A stretch of 64,000 bases of DNA, taken from positions 23,060-87,059 of the forward strand of contig CAMKEX010000001.1 in the NCBI GenBank assembly GCA_946411695.1. Direction: 5' to 3'. Shown here in pieces: positions 44,724-53,535 of this stretch. Positions within the stretch are counted from its first letter, which is position 1. The number at the start of each line of letters is the position of its first letter. This stretch comes from an uncultured Lachnospiraceae bacterium. GTDB taxonomy: Bacteria; Bacillota; Clostridia; Lachnospirales; Lachnospiraceae. The notes under the pieces are model-generated. The model searched no databases, was not told where the DNA came from, and worked only from the letters and a program-made list of their open reading frames with translations. Position numbers and translations under genes: made by a program.

Positions 44724-45785
44724 ATGGCAAAAGAAAAACAGGGTTTCCTGGCCCGCAAAAATATCGAGATCTCCGCGCGGCGCTATGGAATTGATGCGCT
44801 CGGTGCTATGGCACAGGGTCTCTTCGCATCTCTCCTGATCGGAACGATCCTCAACACAGCCGGCACACAGCTGGGAATCGAGGCGCTGGTCAAAGTCGGC
44901 GCCTATGCCTCCTCTATGAGCGGTCCGGCAATGGCAGTCGCGATCGGATTTGCCCTGCAGGCTCCCCCGCTGGTGCTCTTCTCTCTGGTTACTGTAGGTG
45001 CGGCAGCCAACGAGCTGGGCGGCGCAGGCGGCCCGCTCTCCGTTCTCATCATTGCAATCATAGCCGCAGAGCTGGGCAAAATCGTTTCCAAAGAGACCAA
45101 GATCGATATTCTGGTCACTCCCCTTGTGACTATTCTCTCCGGTGTCGGCCTCGCCTCGCTGATCGCTCCCGCCATCGGCAGGGCAGCCTCCAGCGTCGGT
45201 GCCCTCATCATGTGGGCTACCAACCAGCAGCCCTTCATCATGGGCATCCTGGTCTCCGTCATCGTCGGAATCGCACTGACACTGCCCATCTCCTCCGCAG
45301 CCATCTGCGCGGCCCTGAGCCTGACCGGCCTTGCCGGAGGCGCCGCTGTTGCCGGATGCTGTGCACAGATGATCGGCTTTGCCTTCATGTCCTTTAAGGA
45401 AAATAAGTGGGGCGGTCTTGTCTCCCAGGGTATCGGCACTTCCATGCTGCAGATGGGCAACATTGTCCGCAATCCCATGATCTGGCTTCCTCCCATCATC
45501 ACCTCCGCCATCACCGGCCCCATCGCCACCTGCCTTTTCAGGCTGCAGATGAACGGCGCACCCGTCGCTTCCGGCATGGGCACCTGCGGACTGGTCGGAC
45601 AGATCGGTGTCTACACCGGCTGGATCAATGACATGGCGGCAGGCACCAAAGCAGCCATCACTGCTGCCGACTGGATCGGACTGATCCTGATCTGCTTTGT
45701 CCTTCCTGCAGTCCTCACTCCCCTGATCGCCATCCCCTTCCGCAAAGCCGGAATGATCAAGGACGGCGACCTCAAACTTGACTGA
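44724..45785 (+). CDS. PTS-IIC-like membrane protein (PfoR family)
   Basis: 353 residues, about nine to ten membrane helices, matching the PTS_EIIC_2 family that includes the PfoR protein once proposed as a regulator of perfringolysin. Start at 44724 follows AAGGAAAAGG; a longer frame from 44574 would include no conserved residues. Motifs GALGAMAQGLFASLLIGTIL-type and MGTCGLVGQIGVYTG are seen. No IIA or IIB partner adjoins. The substrate is unknown; the adjacent gal genes are only suggestive. Confidence 0.8.
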   Translation: MAKEKQGFLARKNIEISARRYGIDALGAMAQGLFASLLIGTILNTAGTQLGIEALVKVGAYASSMSGPAMAVAIGFALQAPPLVLFSLVTVGAAANELGGAGGPLSVLIIAIIAAELGKIVSKETKIDILVTPLVTILSGVGLASLIAPAIGRAASSVGALIMWATNQQPFIMGILVSVIVGIALTLPISSAAICAALSLTGLAGGAAVAGCCAQMIGFAFMSFKENKWGGLVSQGIGTSMLQMGNIVRNPMIWLPPIITSAITGPIATCLFRLQMNGAPVASGMGTCGLVGQIGVYTGWINDMAAGTKAAITAADWIGLILICFVLPAVLTPLIAIPFRKAGMIKDGDLKLD

Positions 45786-45848
45786 ATCATTGAGTCAGCA
45801 GCTGAGTCAGCAAGAAAACTCATCTGCATAATTCAAAGATCTGACCAA

Positions 45849-45887
45849 AAAACCACCTCCGCAGAGCAGCCTGCAGAGGTGGTTTTC
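45849..45887 (+). terminator. Terminator of the PTS-IIC gene
   Basis: AAAACCACCTC pairs with GAGGTGGTTTT. It also suits the convergent minus-strand gene. Confidence 0.85.
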
Positions 45888-45973
45888 TTATGCTGTTGTT
45901 TTATTCACTTTTCATATCCGGGATCAAAAGCTTTCCTGTACGGCCCAACTTCCCCGTCTTACCCGCGGCCGAT

Positions 45974-47098
45974 TTATTCCTCCAGGGTCCTCAGCTGGCC
46001 GGCGGCCTCTTCCAGGGACTGGCCGAAGCGGCCGTACTGCTGGACCAGTTCCTGCATGGTGCTGCGCACGCGCGCGGCCGCCTGCAGGCGTGTATTCTCC
46101 TGCTCCTGCAGAACAGTGAGGTCCTCCCGGGTCTTCTCGAGTTCATCGCGCGCATTCTGCGCCTCCCGGCGGTACTGTTCCGTGTCGGCAGCAAGTTTGT
46201 CCGCAAAGTTCTTTTCAAGAGCGGCAAGTTTCTTTTTGATATTCTCGCCGTTCAAAAGCGCTATATCGAGCTGCGATTTGAGTTTTTTGTTCTCCTCTTC
46301 AGCCGCACTAAGAGACTTGCGGAGATTCTCCGCCTCTGCCTTTGCGGCATCCAGCTGTCCGGAGAGCTTTTTCCTTGTATCGGCGAGTTCTCGCTGCAGA
46401 GAGCTTTCGCGGTCTTTCAGGGCCTTTGCGCTGTCCGCGTTCCGCGCGTTCATCTCCTGGCGGTGGGAGCTCTGAAGATCCTGGACTTCCCTTTTGCGCT
46501 GTGCCTCGGAGGCCGCAAGCTGCTGTTCGAGGCCTGTTTTGGTCCTGTTGAGTTCGCTCTGCATGTTCTCGCGGGTCTGGGCAAGTTCCCTGCGGAGACG
46601 CTCGACCGCCTTGTCTGACTCCGCCTTGCTCCTGCGGAGAGCATCCAGTTCCTCTGTCAGCTTATCAGCCCGGCTCTTTTCAGCGCCAAACCGCTTGTTT
46701 GCGGAATTTTCCGCCGCTGCCGCGCGCTGTGCCTTGTCCCGCAGCCCTGCCGTATCCGCCTCCAGTACACTGATCCTGGATGCCGACGCCTGGGCAGCTG
46801 CCTGCATCTCTTCCAGTTCCTGCAGGGCCTGGTCCCGATGCTCTCCCAGTTCCTGCACCCGGTCCTCGAGTTCCTGTGCCCGGCTGCGCTCCTTGAAATA
46901 ATCGTCTGCCAGGTTCAGCTGCAGCATCACATTGCGCATGTCATTGGGCAGCTTCCAATAAGCCGCATCATCAGAGAAATCTTTCAGCTTCGCATTCAGA
47001 TAAGAGGCGACTTCACGAAGATAGGCTTCGCTCTCCACACCGCTGAGCGTAAAGGTCTTGCCTCCGATTGTAATATCGATATCATTTTTTGCTGCCAT
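45974..47098 (-). CDS. ZapA-like protein fused to a long coiled coil
   Basis: Start at 47098 after GGGAGG. Residues 1-95 are a ZapA domain (IDITIGGKTFTLSGVESEAYLREVASYLNAKL-type, NVMLQLNLADDYF), which binds FtsZ and bundles filaments. Residues 100-370 are one almost unbroken coiled coil rich in Glu, Lys, Ala, Arg and Gln. ZapA alone is about 90-130 residues, so this 374-residue form resembles a ZapA-ZapB-like combination in one chain. Cytoplasmic division role is inferred. It is a single gene. Confidence 0.8.
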   Translation of the reverse strand: MAAKNDIDITIGGKTFTLSGVESEAYLREVASYLNAKLKDFSDDAAYWKLPNDMRNVMLQLNLADDYFKERSRAQELEDRVQELGEHRDQALQELEEMQAAAQASASRISVLEADTAGLRDKAQRAAAAENSANKRFGAEKSRADKLTEELDALRRSKAESDKAVERLRRELAQTRENMQSELNRTKTGLEQQLAASEAQRKREVQDLQSSHRQEMNARNADSAKALKDRESSLQRELADTRKKLSGQLDAAKAEAENLRKSLSAAEEENKKLKSQLDIALLNGENIKKKLAALEKNFADKLAADTEQYRREAQNARDELEKTREDLTVLQEQENTRLQAAARVRSTMQELVQQYGRFGQSLEEAAGQLRTLEE

Positions 47099-47500
47099 AG
47101 AGCTTATCCTCCCGGAATCCATTCTGCAGTCGGCCGCCTTCAGCAGAGGCGTCTGTGCCGCAATTATTGTAACACACCTCGAATGACTTTCCCAGACTGT
47201 TTTCATCCGTCCGCAGCAGGCACAGCACACCATAAGCGCCTGGCGCATCGTAAACTGCAGCAGACCGCCGGAATCCGGAAAAATGATACACAGGTCCCGG
47301 CTGAAGCGCCTGTGACAGAAGACCAGAAGGTCCGGCCCTTGTTTTTTACCTTTCCTGCATCTTACCCGCGCATTACTATTCTCTTACTTATTTTTACAAT
47401 TCATAGTTTTCTTTTCCTGATTTTTTCTGTTTTCGTACAGAAAAAGCGTGCCGGTTTTATAAATTTAACATAAAGATAACATTCCTGCTTCTTTTTCCCA

Positions 47501-47530
47501 TTGACGCTTCCGTGCTCTTGCTGTTATTTT
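47501..47530 (+). promoter_or_regulatory. Possible promoter of the Na/Pi transporter
   Basis: TTGACG (47501-47506) with TATTTT (47525-47530) at spacing 18; the -10 match is poor. Confidence 0.4.
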
Positions 47531-47542
47531 AAAGAATGATTT

Positions 47543-47563
47543 TTCATAAGCATCGATTATGAA
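47543..47563 (+). promoter_or_regulatory. 21-bp palindrome, possible operator
   Basis: TTCATAA and TTATGAA arms, 7-base centre. If the upstream promoter is right it would sit just after the transcription start. Confidence 0.4.
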
Positions 47564-47658
47564 TACATTGGGACAGGTTCCATCATCATCATAAATACCG
47601 AAAACCGATCGGAATCTTTCCTCATTGGGCCTTATTGATTAAGGCAAAAGGAGAAATC

Positions 47659-49512
47659 ATGAATTTTTTTAGCGCATTGACGCTGCTGGGCGGTCTTGCC
47701 ATGTTCCTCTATGGCATGCGCCTGATGGGCGACGGACTCAAAGAGAGCTCTTCCGGCACGCTCAAGCAAATTATGGAGCGCGTGACCAACAACTCCTTCA
47801 AGGCATTCCTTCTGGGTGTTGCCGTCACAGCGATCATTCAGTCATCGACAGCAACCATTGTCATCACATCCGGCCTGGTAGGCGCCGGTCTTCTCACACT
47901 CCGGCAGTCCCTGGGCATCATCATCGGCGCCAACGTAGGTACAACCGTCACCGGCCAGATCATCCGACTGCTCGATATGGATGCAGGCGGCTCCTGGCTG
48001 CAGATCTTCCAGCCCTCCTCGCTGGCACCCATCGCCCTCATCATCGGCATCGTCATGATCATGGGCATGGACAAAAGGGTCCGCAATGCCCGCACGATCG
48101 GCAACATAGCCATCGGCTTCGGCATTCTCTTTTCCGGACTTCTCAACATGACTTCCGCAGTGAGTGCCCTTTCGGACTCACCTTTTATCCAGAACCTCTT
48201 TGCCAGCATCGGTGAGAATCCTCTCGCAGGCTATGCCGCCGGTACAGCCGTCGCTTTCGTTCTGCAGAGCTCCTCTGCCACGATCGGTATCCTGCAGGCC
48301 TTCTCATCCTCAGGCCTCCTGATCTGGCACGGCGTCTATCCCATCATTGTCGGTGTCTACCTGGGAGACTGCGTGACAACCGCCATCGTATGTTCCATCG
48401 GCGCCAGCCCGGATTCCCGCCGCGTCGGTATCATCAACATCGCCTACAACCTGATCAAGTCCGCCTATGTCCTGATCGGAGTCGCGATCGCGCATTATGC
48501 AGGATTTCTGGACGGTCTGTGGAATCAGGTGGTCAACTCCAGTCTGATCGCAAACACCAACACACTTTTCAACATTGTCTGCGCACTGCTCATTCTCCCC
48601 GTGATCCCGCTGCTGGAGAAGCTCAGCTACCGCCTGGTCAAGGAGGAGCCGGTAGAAGTCGACAGATATCAGGAGAAGTTCGAGGCCCTCAACCCCAATT
48701 TCTTCAATACGCCTGCGATCGCCCTGAACAGCTGCTATGACCTGCTTCTGACACAGTTCCAACTCGCCAAAAAGAATATCATCCTCGCTTACGGACTGCT
48801 CTCCGATTATGATGAAAAAATCTATAATGAGATCCAGGAGGACGAGGTTTATATCGACAGGTTTGCCGACCGGATCAGCGCCTATCTGGTCTCTCTGCTG
48901 CCCCACCTCAAGGATGACCAGCACACCGCCATCCTCGACGAGTATTACAGAGTCTTCACGGAATTTGAACGTCTGGGCGACCATGCCGTCAATATCTCTG
49001 ATAACGCACGGAGTCTGGCAGATAAAAACATGGCCTTTTCCGTGACCGCCATGGGCGATCTGGATGTCATGATGTCACTCCTGAAGCAGATCCTGGACGA
49101 GACCGAACTGGCCTTCAAAAAGCGCGATATCAATGCCGCCTACCGGATCCAGCCCCTGCGCAAGGTTGCCGCAGACATGGTCCTGGAGCTCAAGGAAAGC
49201 CACCTGGCCCGCATGGGACACGGCACCTGCAACGTTTTCCTCGACCCCAACTTCGAGAACCTGCTCTCCGATATGATCCGTATCGCGGATGTCAGTTCCA
49301 ACGTCGGTGAGGCCGTCATCGTCCGTGTCCGCCCCGAAGTCGCCAGCCGGGAACACACCTATTTCGCAGATCTGCGCCACGAGAATGAAGATTACAGCCG
49401 TATCTATCAGGAATCCCGCAAAAAGTACTTCGATATGCTTCCTGAAAATGCCTACGGCGAATCCGGTTCCGACCGCAAGAATAATGCCCTGCCCCAGTTC
49501 AATGATGCCTGA
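47659..49512 (+). CDS. Na/Pi cotransporter family protein with PhoU domain
   Basis: Start at 47659 after AAAAGGAG. 617 residues. The first 320 hold about eight to nine helices with the duplicated QSSTAT / QSSSAT motifs typical of NptA (SLC34-like) transporters. Residues 350-590 form a PhoU-like helical domain (FERLGDHAVNISDNA). It imports phosphate with sodium, or exports in some organisms; PhoU part probably senses or gates. The only phosphate-related gene in the window. Confidence 0.92.
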   Translation: MNFFSALTLLGGLAMFLYGMRLMGDGLKESSSGTLKQIMERVTNNSFKAFLLGVAVTAIIQSSTATIVITSGLVGAGLLTLRQSLGIIIGANVGTTVTGQIIRLLDMDAGGSWLQIFQPSSLAPIALIIGIVMIMGMDKRVRNARTIGNIAIGFGILFSGLLNMTSAVSALSDSPFIQNLFASIGENPLAGYAAGTAVAFVLQSSSATIGILQAFSSSGLLIWHGVYPIIVGVYLGDCVTTAIVCSIGASPDSRRVGIINIAYNLIKSAYVLIGVAIAHYAGFLDGLWNQVVNSSLIANTNTLFNIVCALLILPVIPLLEKLSYRLVKEEPVEVDRYQEKFEALNPNFFNTPAIALNSCYDLLLTQFQLAKKNIILAYGLLSDYDEKIYNEIQEDEVYIDRFADRISAYLVSLLPHLKDDQHTAILDEYYRVFTEFERLGDHAVNISDNARSLADKNMAFSVTAMGDLDVMMSLLKQILDETELAFKKRDINAAYRIQPLRKVAADMVLELKESHLARMGHGTCNVFLDPNFENLLSDMIRIADVSSNVGEAVIVRVRPEVASREHTYFADLRHENEDYSRIYQESRKKYFDMLPENAYGESGSDRKNNALPQFNDA

Positions 49513-49532
49513 GGCAGTGAAAAGATAAACTT

Positions 49533-49583
49533 TATGCATCCGGTATAAATATGCATCCGGGATCAATATGCATCCGGGATAAA
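49533..49583. repeat. Three tandem 17-bp repeats
   Basis: TATGCATCCGGGATAAA units at 49533, 49550 and 49567, just after the Na/Pi gene stop and before its terminator. A further partial CGCATC follows. Confidence 0.9.
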
Positions 49584-49616
49584 ACCGCATCAGGTCAAAA
49601 AACTGCTGACTACAGC

Positions 49617-49659
49617 AAAAACGTCTCTTCTGCCGCAATGACAGAAGAGACGTTTTTTT
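49617..49659 (+). terminator. Terminator of the Na/Pi gene
   Basis: AAACGTCTCTTCTG pairs with CAGAAGAGACGTTT, 9-base loop, then T run. Confidence 0.95.
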
Positions 49660-49680
49660 GTTTTGAAAACTCCTTTTGAC

Positions 49681-49786
49681 GGTCAGGAGGACTTCAGGAA
49701 CCGGAACCTCCCCGTCGGAAGGGATCATCATCAGGATCTGACTTGTGGTCAGGAGGGCTGTCGAAAGCTGAGCCTCCCCGTCAGAA
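49681..49786. repeat. Two copies of a 40-bp hairpin repeat, the second overlapping a stop codon
   Basis: GGTCAGGAGG...CCTCCCCGTC occurs at 49681-49720 and 49747-49786. Arms GGTCAGGAGG and CCTCCCCGTC are nearly complementary. The second copy contains the end of the histidine phosphatase gene (stop at 49781-49783). Confidence 0.75.
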
Positions 49787-50350
49787 CAGTTCCTCAGGTA
49801 CAGAAAACCTGCCCTCGGTGAGCTGCGCCCTATAGACCGCGCAGTTACCGATATGTTTGGACCAGTAGCCTCCGCCCGAGTCAGGTGTCAGATACTCCAG
49901 AAGCCCCTTCATCAAAAGGGCATGCGTAGAGATCAGTATATCGCCTTCCAGGTGCCGGATCTTATCCAGAAACCTCCCCGCTCTCTCCACGACAGCGGGC
50001 AGCTGTTCCATCCCCTCCGGGGCCGGATTGTGCACAAAATCACTGAAGAATGTGATGAGTTCTGCCGGAAGGCGGGTCAGATCCGTACCCTCAAAAGGCC
50101 CGTAGTCCATCTCGATCAGGAGCTCATCGACCACAGGCTTTACTGCCGGCACAACGATGGCAGCGGTCTGCAGGGCGCGGCCCAGAGGACTGCTGAACAC
50201 ATGATCAAAATGAACATCCCGCAGCAGCTCTGCCGCCTTTTGGGCCTGCCGGATTCCCTCTTCATTGAGAGGGTAATCGCTTCTCCCCTGCAGAAGATTG
50301 GCCTTATTCATCTCTGTTTTTCCGTGCCGGACTATATAAATCTTCCCCAT
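49781..50350 (-). CDS. Histidine phosphatase family protein (PGM-like)
   Basis: 189 residues. The phosphohistidine is in IYIVRHGKTEMN, SSPLGRALQTA follows, and the second histidine is in ISTHALLM. The start at 50350 is preceded by AGGGAAAG; an in-frame GTG at 50377 is possible. Cytoplasmic; substrate unknown. It could be a phosphoglycerate mutase relative or cobalamin-type phosphatase, but no pathway genes are near. Confidence 0.85.
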   Translation of the reverse strand: MGKIYIVRHGKTEMNKANLLQGRSDYPLNEEGIRQAQKAAELLRDVHFDHVFSSPLGRALQTAAIVVPAVKPVVDELLIEMDYGPFEGTDLTRLPAELITFFSDFVHNPAPEGMEQLPAVVERAGRFLDKIRHLEGDILISTHALLMKGLLEYLTPDSGGGYWSKHIGNCAVYRAQLTEGRFSVPEELF

Positions 50351-50521
50351 ACTCTTTCCCTGTTTTTCATTTCCCACGCCTTCCGAAACCTCAAGCAGCT
50401 GTTATGAAGTCACCAGAACGCGCCGGGTTTATGGAAATCTTCCCCGCTGACAGTCCTCTCCGGCATTCCCTGCAATCGTTCCCCGCATACCTTCCTCGCA
50501 GTCATGCCTGCCGGCTGACGC

Positions 50522-51853
50522 TCAAAACTCCCCCATGAGGAAAGCATGGACAGTCTCCTGTGCCTGCACGGTCTCTCCCGCCGGGATCTCCGCAAAAGCA
50601 TTGCTGCCCGCCACACTGCTGAGGACCTGGTTGCCCTGTCCGCCCGTGATCTCCATTTCCTGAACGACCGCCGTCAGATCCACCTTCCCCCGCAGCAGAC
50701 GGGCAGACTGGTTTTTGCGGCTGTAGTCCTTTGACAGACGGACACGGATCTGCGGAGGCAGGCATGCCCCGGGCGCAAAGCCCATCTGCCTGCGAAGAAC
50801 CGGCAGGACCACTGCGTAAAAAGCCGTCATGCAGGCGGCCGGATTGCCGGAAAGTCCGAAAACAGGGACCGCCCTGCTCCCGTCTCCGCTATAAGAGCTC
50901 TTGTCTCCGCTATAAGGGCCGTTTTCTCCGCTATAAGAGCTCTTGTCCCCGCTATAAGGACCGTTTTCATTGCTACTGTCATAAATACCATAGGCTCCCG
51001 CCATACCGGGCTTGAGGGCAAGGCCATGAGCCAGAAGCCGGACGCCGGACAGGACCATGGCCTCCGGCGTGCAGTCAAAATCACCTACAGACACACCGCC
51101 GGACAGGATCACCGCGTCGCAGGTCCGGAAAGCTTCCCCGATGAGTCCCGCGATCACATCCCGATCATCCCCGGCCGTGCCCATATAGACAGTTCTGCAC
51201 CCCGCCAGTTCACAGGCAGCCTGCAGGGAATAGCGGTTTGAATTATAGATATGTCCCGGTGAGGGCTCCTCGTTCTCTTCCAGGATCTCGGAGCCTGTTG
51301 AGATGACACCTACCAGGGGTTTTTTATAGACACAGGGGGTAAAAATGCCCTGGCCCGCCAGGGTACCGGCCAGTCCCGCATCAATGCGGACTCCGGGGCT
51401 GCACAGAATCGTCCCCTTCCGTACATCCTCCCCGGCATAGACCACGTTGGAACCGGACTTCACAGGGGTATCGATTGTCACCGCTTCCTCTGTAAAACGC
51501 GTCCTCTCAAAAGGCAGCACAGCATCCGCCCCCTCCGGAACAGGCGCGCCGGTCATCAGATGAGCCGCCTCTCCCGCCCTGATACAGGTATGCGGCACGT
51601 CTCCCGCCGCGATATAATCTACGATCCGCAGGGTCACCGGGGACTGTTCCGACGCATTTTCCACATCCTGAGACCGGAAGGCATAGCCGTCATAAGGGGA
51701 GCGGTCAAAAGGAGGAATATCCGCCCGGGCAACGACCTGCCGGGCAAGCACACGCCCCGCACAGGCACTGAGGGCAGCCGTCTCTGTTCCGACAGGTCCG
51801 ACCTGTTCCAGCATGGCATCTCTCGCTTTCCTGTAATCACATCCTTGCAGCAT
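50522..51853 (-). CDS. moeA: Molybdopterin molybdenumtransferase
   Basis: Inserts molybdate into adenylated molybdopterin. N-terminal RARPPFDRS-type loop reads ADIPPFDRSPYDGYA; GVISTGSEI, the MoCF motif SGGVSVGDFD and GLSGNP are intact. 443 residues from the ATG at 51853 (AAAGG site). An in-frame 14-residue repeat, NGPYSGDKSSYSGE twice, is inserted between ALKPGMAGAYG and VPVFGLSGNP. No other molybdopterin gene is adjacent. The frame extends further upstream through a 15-bp repeat, which I exclude. Confidence 0.93.
   Translation of the reverse strand: MLQGCDYRKARDAMLEQVGPVGTETAALSACAGRVLARQVVARADIPPFDRSPYDGYAFRSQDVENASEQSPVTLRIVDYIAAGDVPHTCIRAGEAAHLMTGAPVPEGADAVLPFERTRFTEEAVTIDTPVKSGSNVVYAGEDVRKGTILCSPGVRIDAGLAGTLAGQGIFTPCVYKKPLVGVISTGSEILEENEEPSPGHIYNSNRYSLQAACELAGCRTVYMGTAGDDRDVIAGLIGEAFRTCDAVILSGGVSVGDFDCTPEAMVLSGVRLLAHGLALKPGMAGAYGIYDSSNENGPYSGDKSSYSGENGPYSGDKSSYSGDGSRAVPVFGLSGNPAACMTAFYAVVLPVLRRQMGFAPGACLPPQIRVRLSKDYSRKNQSARLLRGKVDLTAVVQEMEITGGQGNQVLSSVAGSNAFAEIPAGETVQAQETVHAFLMGEF
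50883..50966 (-). repeat. 42-bp tandem repeat inside moeA
   Basis: Two units, 50883-50924 and 50925-50966, nearly identical, in frame (14 residues each). Each unit itself holds two TCCGCTATAA blocks. Confidence 0.9.
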
Positions 51854-51884
51854 CTTTTCTGTACCTTTCCGGTCAAACCCTTTT

Positions 51885-51959
51885 CCAGACAAAACCATTC
51901 CGGACAAAACCATTCCGGACAAAACTACTCCGGACAGAACCACTCCGGTCAAAACTCAA
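51885..51959. repeat. Five tandem 15-bp repeats upstream of moeA
   Basis: CCGGACAAAACCATT-like units at 51885, 51900, 51915, 51930 and 51945. On the minus strand they would encode GVVLS/GMVLS repeats in frame with moeA if translation began upstream, but the ribosome site favours 51853. They may alter the leader length. Confidence 0.9.
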
Positions 51960-52078
51960 CAGTTTCTTTTTATATTATTTAACGGCTTCAGACAGCAGTC
52001 TGTATCTCCAGACAGCACTCCGCCAGCTCATTATGCACGGCCGTGGATCCGCAGGTCCCGGCAGGTCCTCCGTCACAT

Positions 52079-53479
52079 TCATTCCCCGAACTTCAGGGTA
52101 TATCTGCCGTCTCCTGTGCTATGAACAGAGCCGGAGAAGAGGACGCGGGCAGCTTCGATGAGGTAGGCAGTGTCCTTTGCGCCCGCTGTCTCGTAAGGGG
52201 AGTGCATGGCGAGCTGGGGCAGACCGATATCGACCGCATTGAGGGAGACCTGGCTCAGGGCGATCTGCCCCAGAGTGGATCCGCCTAACATATCCGAGCG
52301 GTTGGCAAAAGTCTGGAAGGGGACACCCGCTTTCCTGCAGATGGACCGGAAGATCGAGGCAGAGACCGCGTCGGTGACATAGCGCTGGCTGGCATTGTAC
52401 TTGATCACAATCCCCCTGTTCATATAGGGACGGTTGGTCGGATCCGACTTGTCCGGGTGGTTGGGATGAACGGCGTGGGCATTGTCTGCAGAGACCAGAA
52501 AACTGGAGGCGACTGCACGCATGTAGTCTTCCTCCGTCCGCCCGAAGGCCGCATTGATCCTGTGCAGGGTGTCATAGAGGAAAGTGCCGCCGGCACCCTG
52601 TTTTGAGCCGCTGCCGACCTCCTCATTGTCAAAAACACAGTGGACTGCCACGCTCTCAGCCGGTTCAGCCCGCAGAAATCCCTGCAGAGAGGCAAAAGCG
52701 CACTGCAGGTCATCCAGCCTGCCGCTGCAGATATATTCATTGTGAAGGCCCACATGGGCTGCCTTCATCCTGCAGTAGATGTAGAGATCCGCATCCAGAA
52801 TCTGCGCAGGCCTGACACCGGCCTCTTCGGCGATGAGGTCAAGGAAGCGGCTGCCCGGATCGACGGTCTCTCTCTCCCCGCCTCCTGCGGCAGCATGATC
52901 CGACATCTCCCCCAGAAGAGGAAGCAGGTCTTTCTGCAGGTTAAAGCGATATCCGTCATTTACCTCGCGGTTAAAATGGATGGCCAGATTGGGAATGATC
53001 AGAAGATCCCTGTCGATATTGACAAGTCTCGTCTCGATCCCGTCCTCCGTCTCCGCGATCACACGGCCCGCGACCGACAGAGGGCGGTCCAGCCAGGGGG
53101 CATACAGCGCTCCGCCGTATTTTTCCACATTGAGTTTGATATACTTTTTTTCAACGGTGATCTCCGAATTTGTCTTGATCTTGAAGACAGGGGAATCGCA
53201 GTGGCTGGCCATGATCTGGAAGCCCGTAAACTCCTTGCCGGGGATCCTGAACGCGATCAGAGCGGAATCATTGCGGGTTACGTAATAGGCGCAGCCGGCC
53301 CTCAGATCCCAGCGCTCACTCTCCAGCAGCTGCACAAAGCCCGCCGCCTCCAGAGCCTCTTTCATATTGCGCACCGCAAAAAAGGGGACGGGGCTGCGGT
53401 CCAGAAAGTCAAACAGAGCCGCATTTGTTGTTTCGAAATCCAGGTCTTTTATCATGCTCTGTTCTAAAGTCTTATCCAT
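52079..53479 (-). CDS. M18 family aminopeptidase
   Basis: Dizinc aminopeptidase. MASHCDSPVFKIK supplies a zinc histidine; DNEEVGSGSKQGAGG carries the catalytic and bridging acids; NAHAVHPNHPDK and LAMHSPYETAG complete the site. 466 residues is normal. A single gene on its strand with a terminator not obvious. Possible peptide turnover in the cytosol. Confidence 0.93.
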   Translation of the reverse strand: MDKTLEQSMIKDLDFETTNAALFDFLDRSPVPFFAVRNMKEALEAAGFVQLLESERWDLRAGCAYYVTRNDSALIAFRIPGKEFTGFQIMASHCDSPVFKIKTNSEITVEKKYIKLNVEKYGGALYAPWLDRPLSVAGRVIAETEDGIETRLVNIDRDLLIIPNLAIHFNREVNDGYRFNLQKDLLPLLGEMSDHAAAGGGERETVDPGSRFLDLIAEEAGVRPAQILDADLYIYCRMKAAHVGLHNEYICSGRLDDLQCAFASLQGFLRAEPAESVAVHCVFDNEEVGSGSKQGAGGTFLYDTLHRINAAFGRTEEDYMRAVASSFLVSADNAHAVHPNHPDKSDPTNRPYMNRGIVIKYNASQRYVTDAVSASIFRSICRKAGVPFQTFANRSDMLGGSTLGQIALSQVSLNAVDIGLPQLAMHSPYETAGAKDTAYLIEAARVLFSGSVHSTGDGRYTLKFGE

Positions 53480-53535
53480 ACGTATGTCCGTTTCCTTTCA
53501 AAACTCCATTCACGTTTCATGAAAGATAAATCCGA

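Larger units (their letters stand above)
47099..47658. other. 560-bp divergent spacer
   Basis: No gene. The left part is moderately GC-rich, while 47345-47500 is strongly T-rich. It holds a promoter and a palindrome before the Na/Pi gene (listed separately). No known riboswitch is recognised. Confidence 0.5.

Noticed and set aside
51854-51952. N-terminal extension of MoeA through the 15-bp repeats
   Set aside because: Encodes only GVVLS-type repeats, and a good ribosome site precedes the ATG at 51853.
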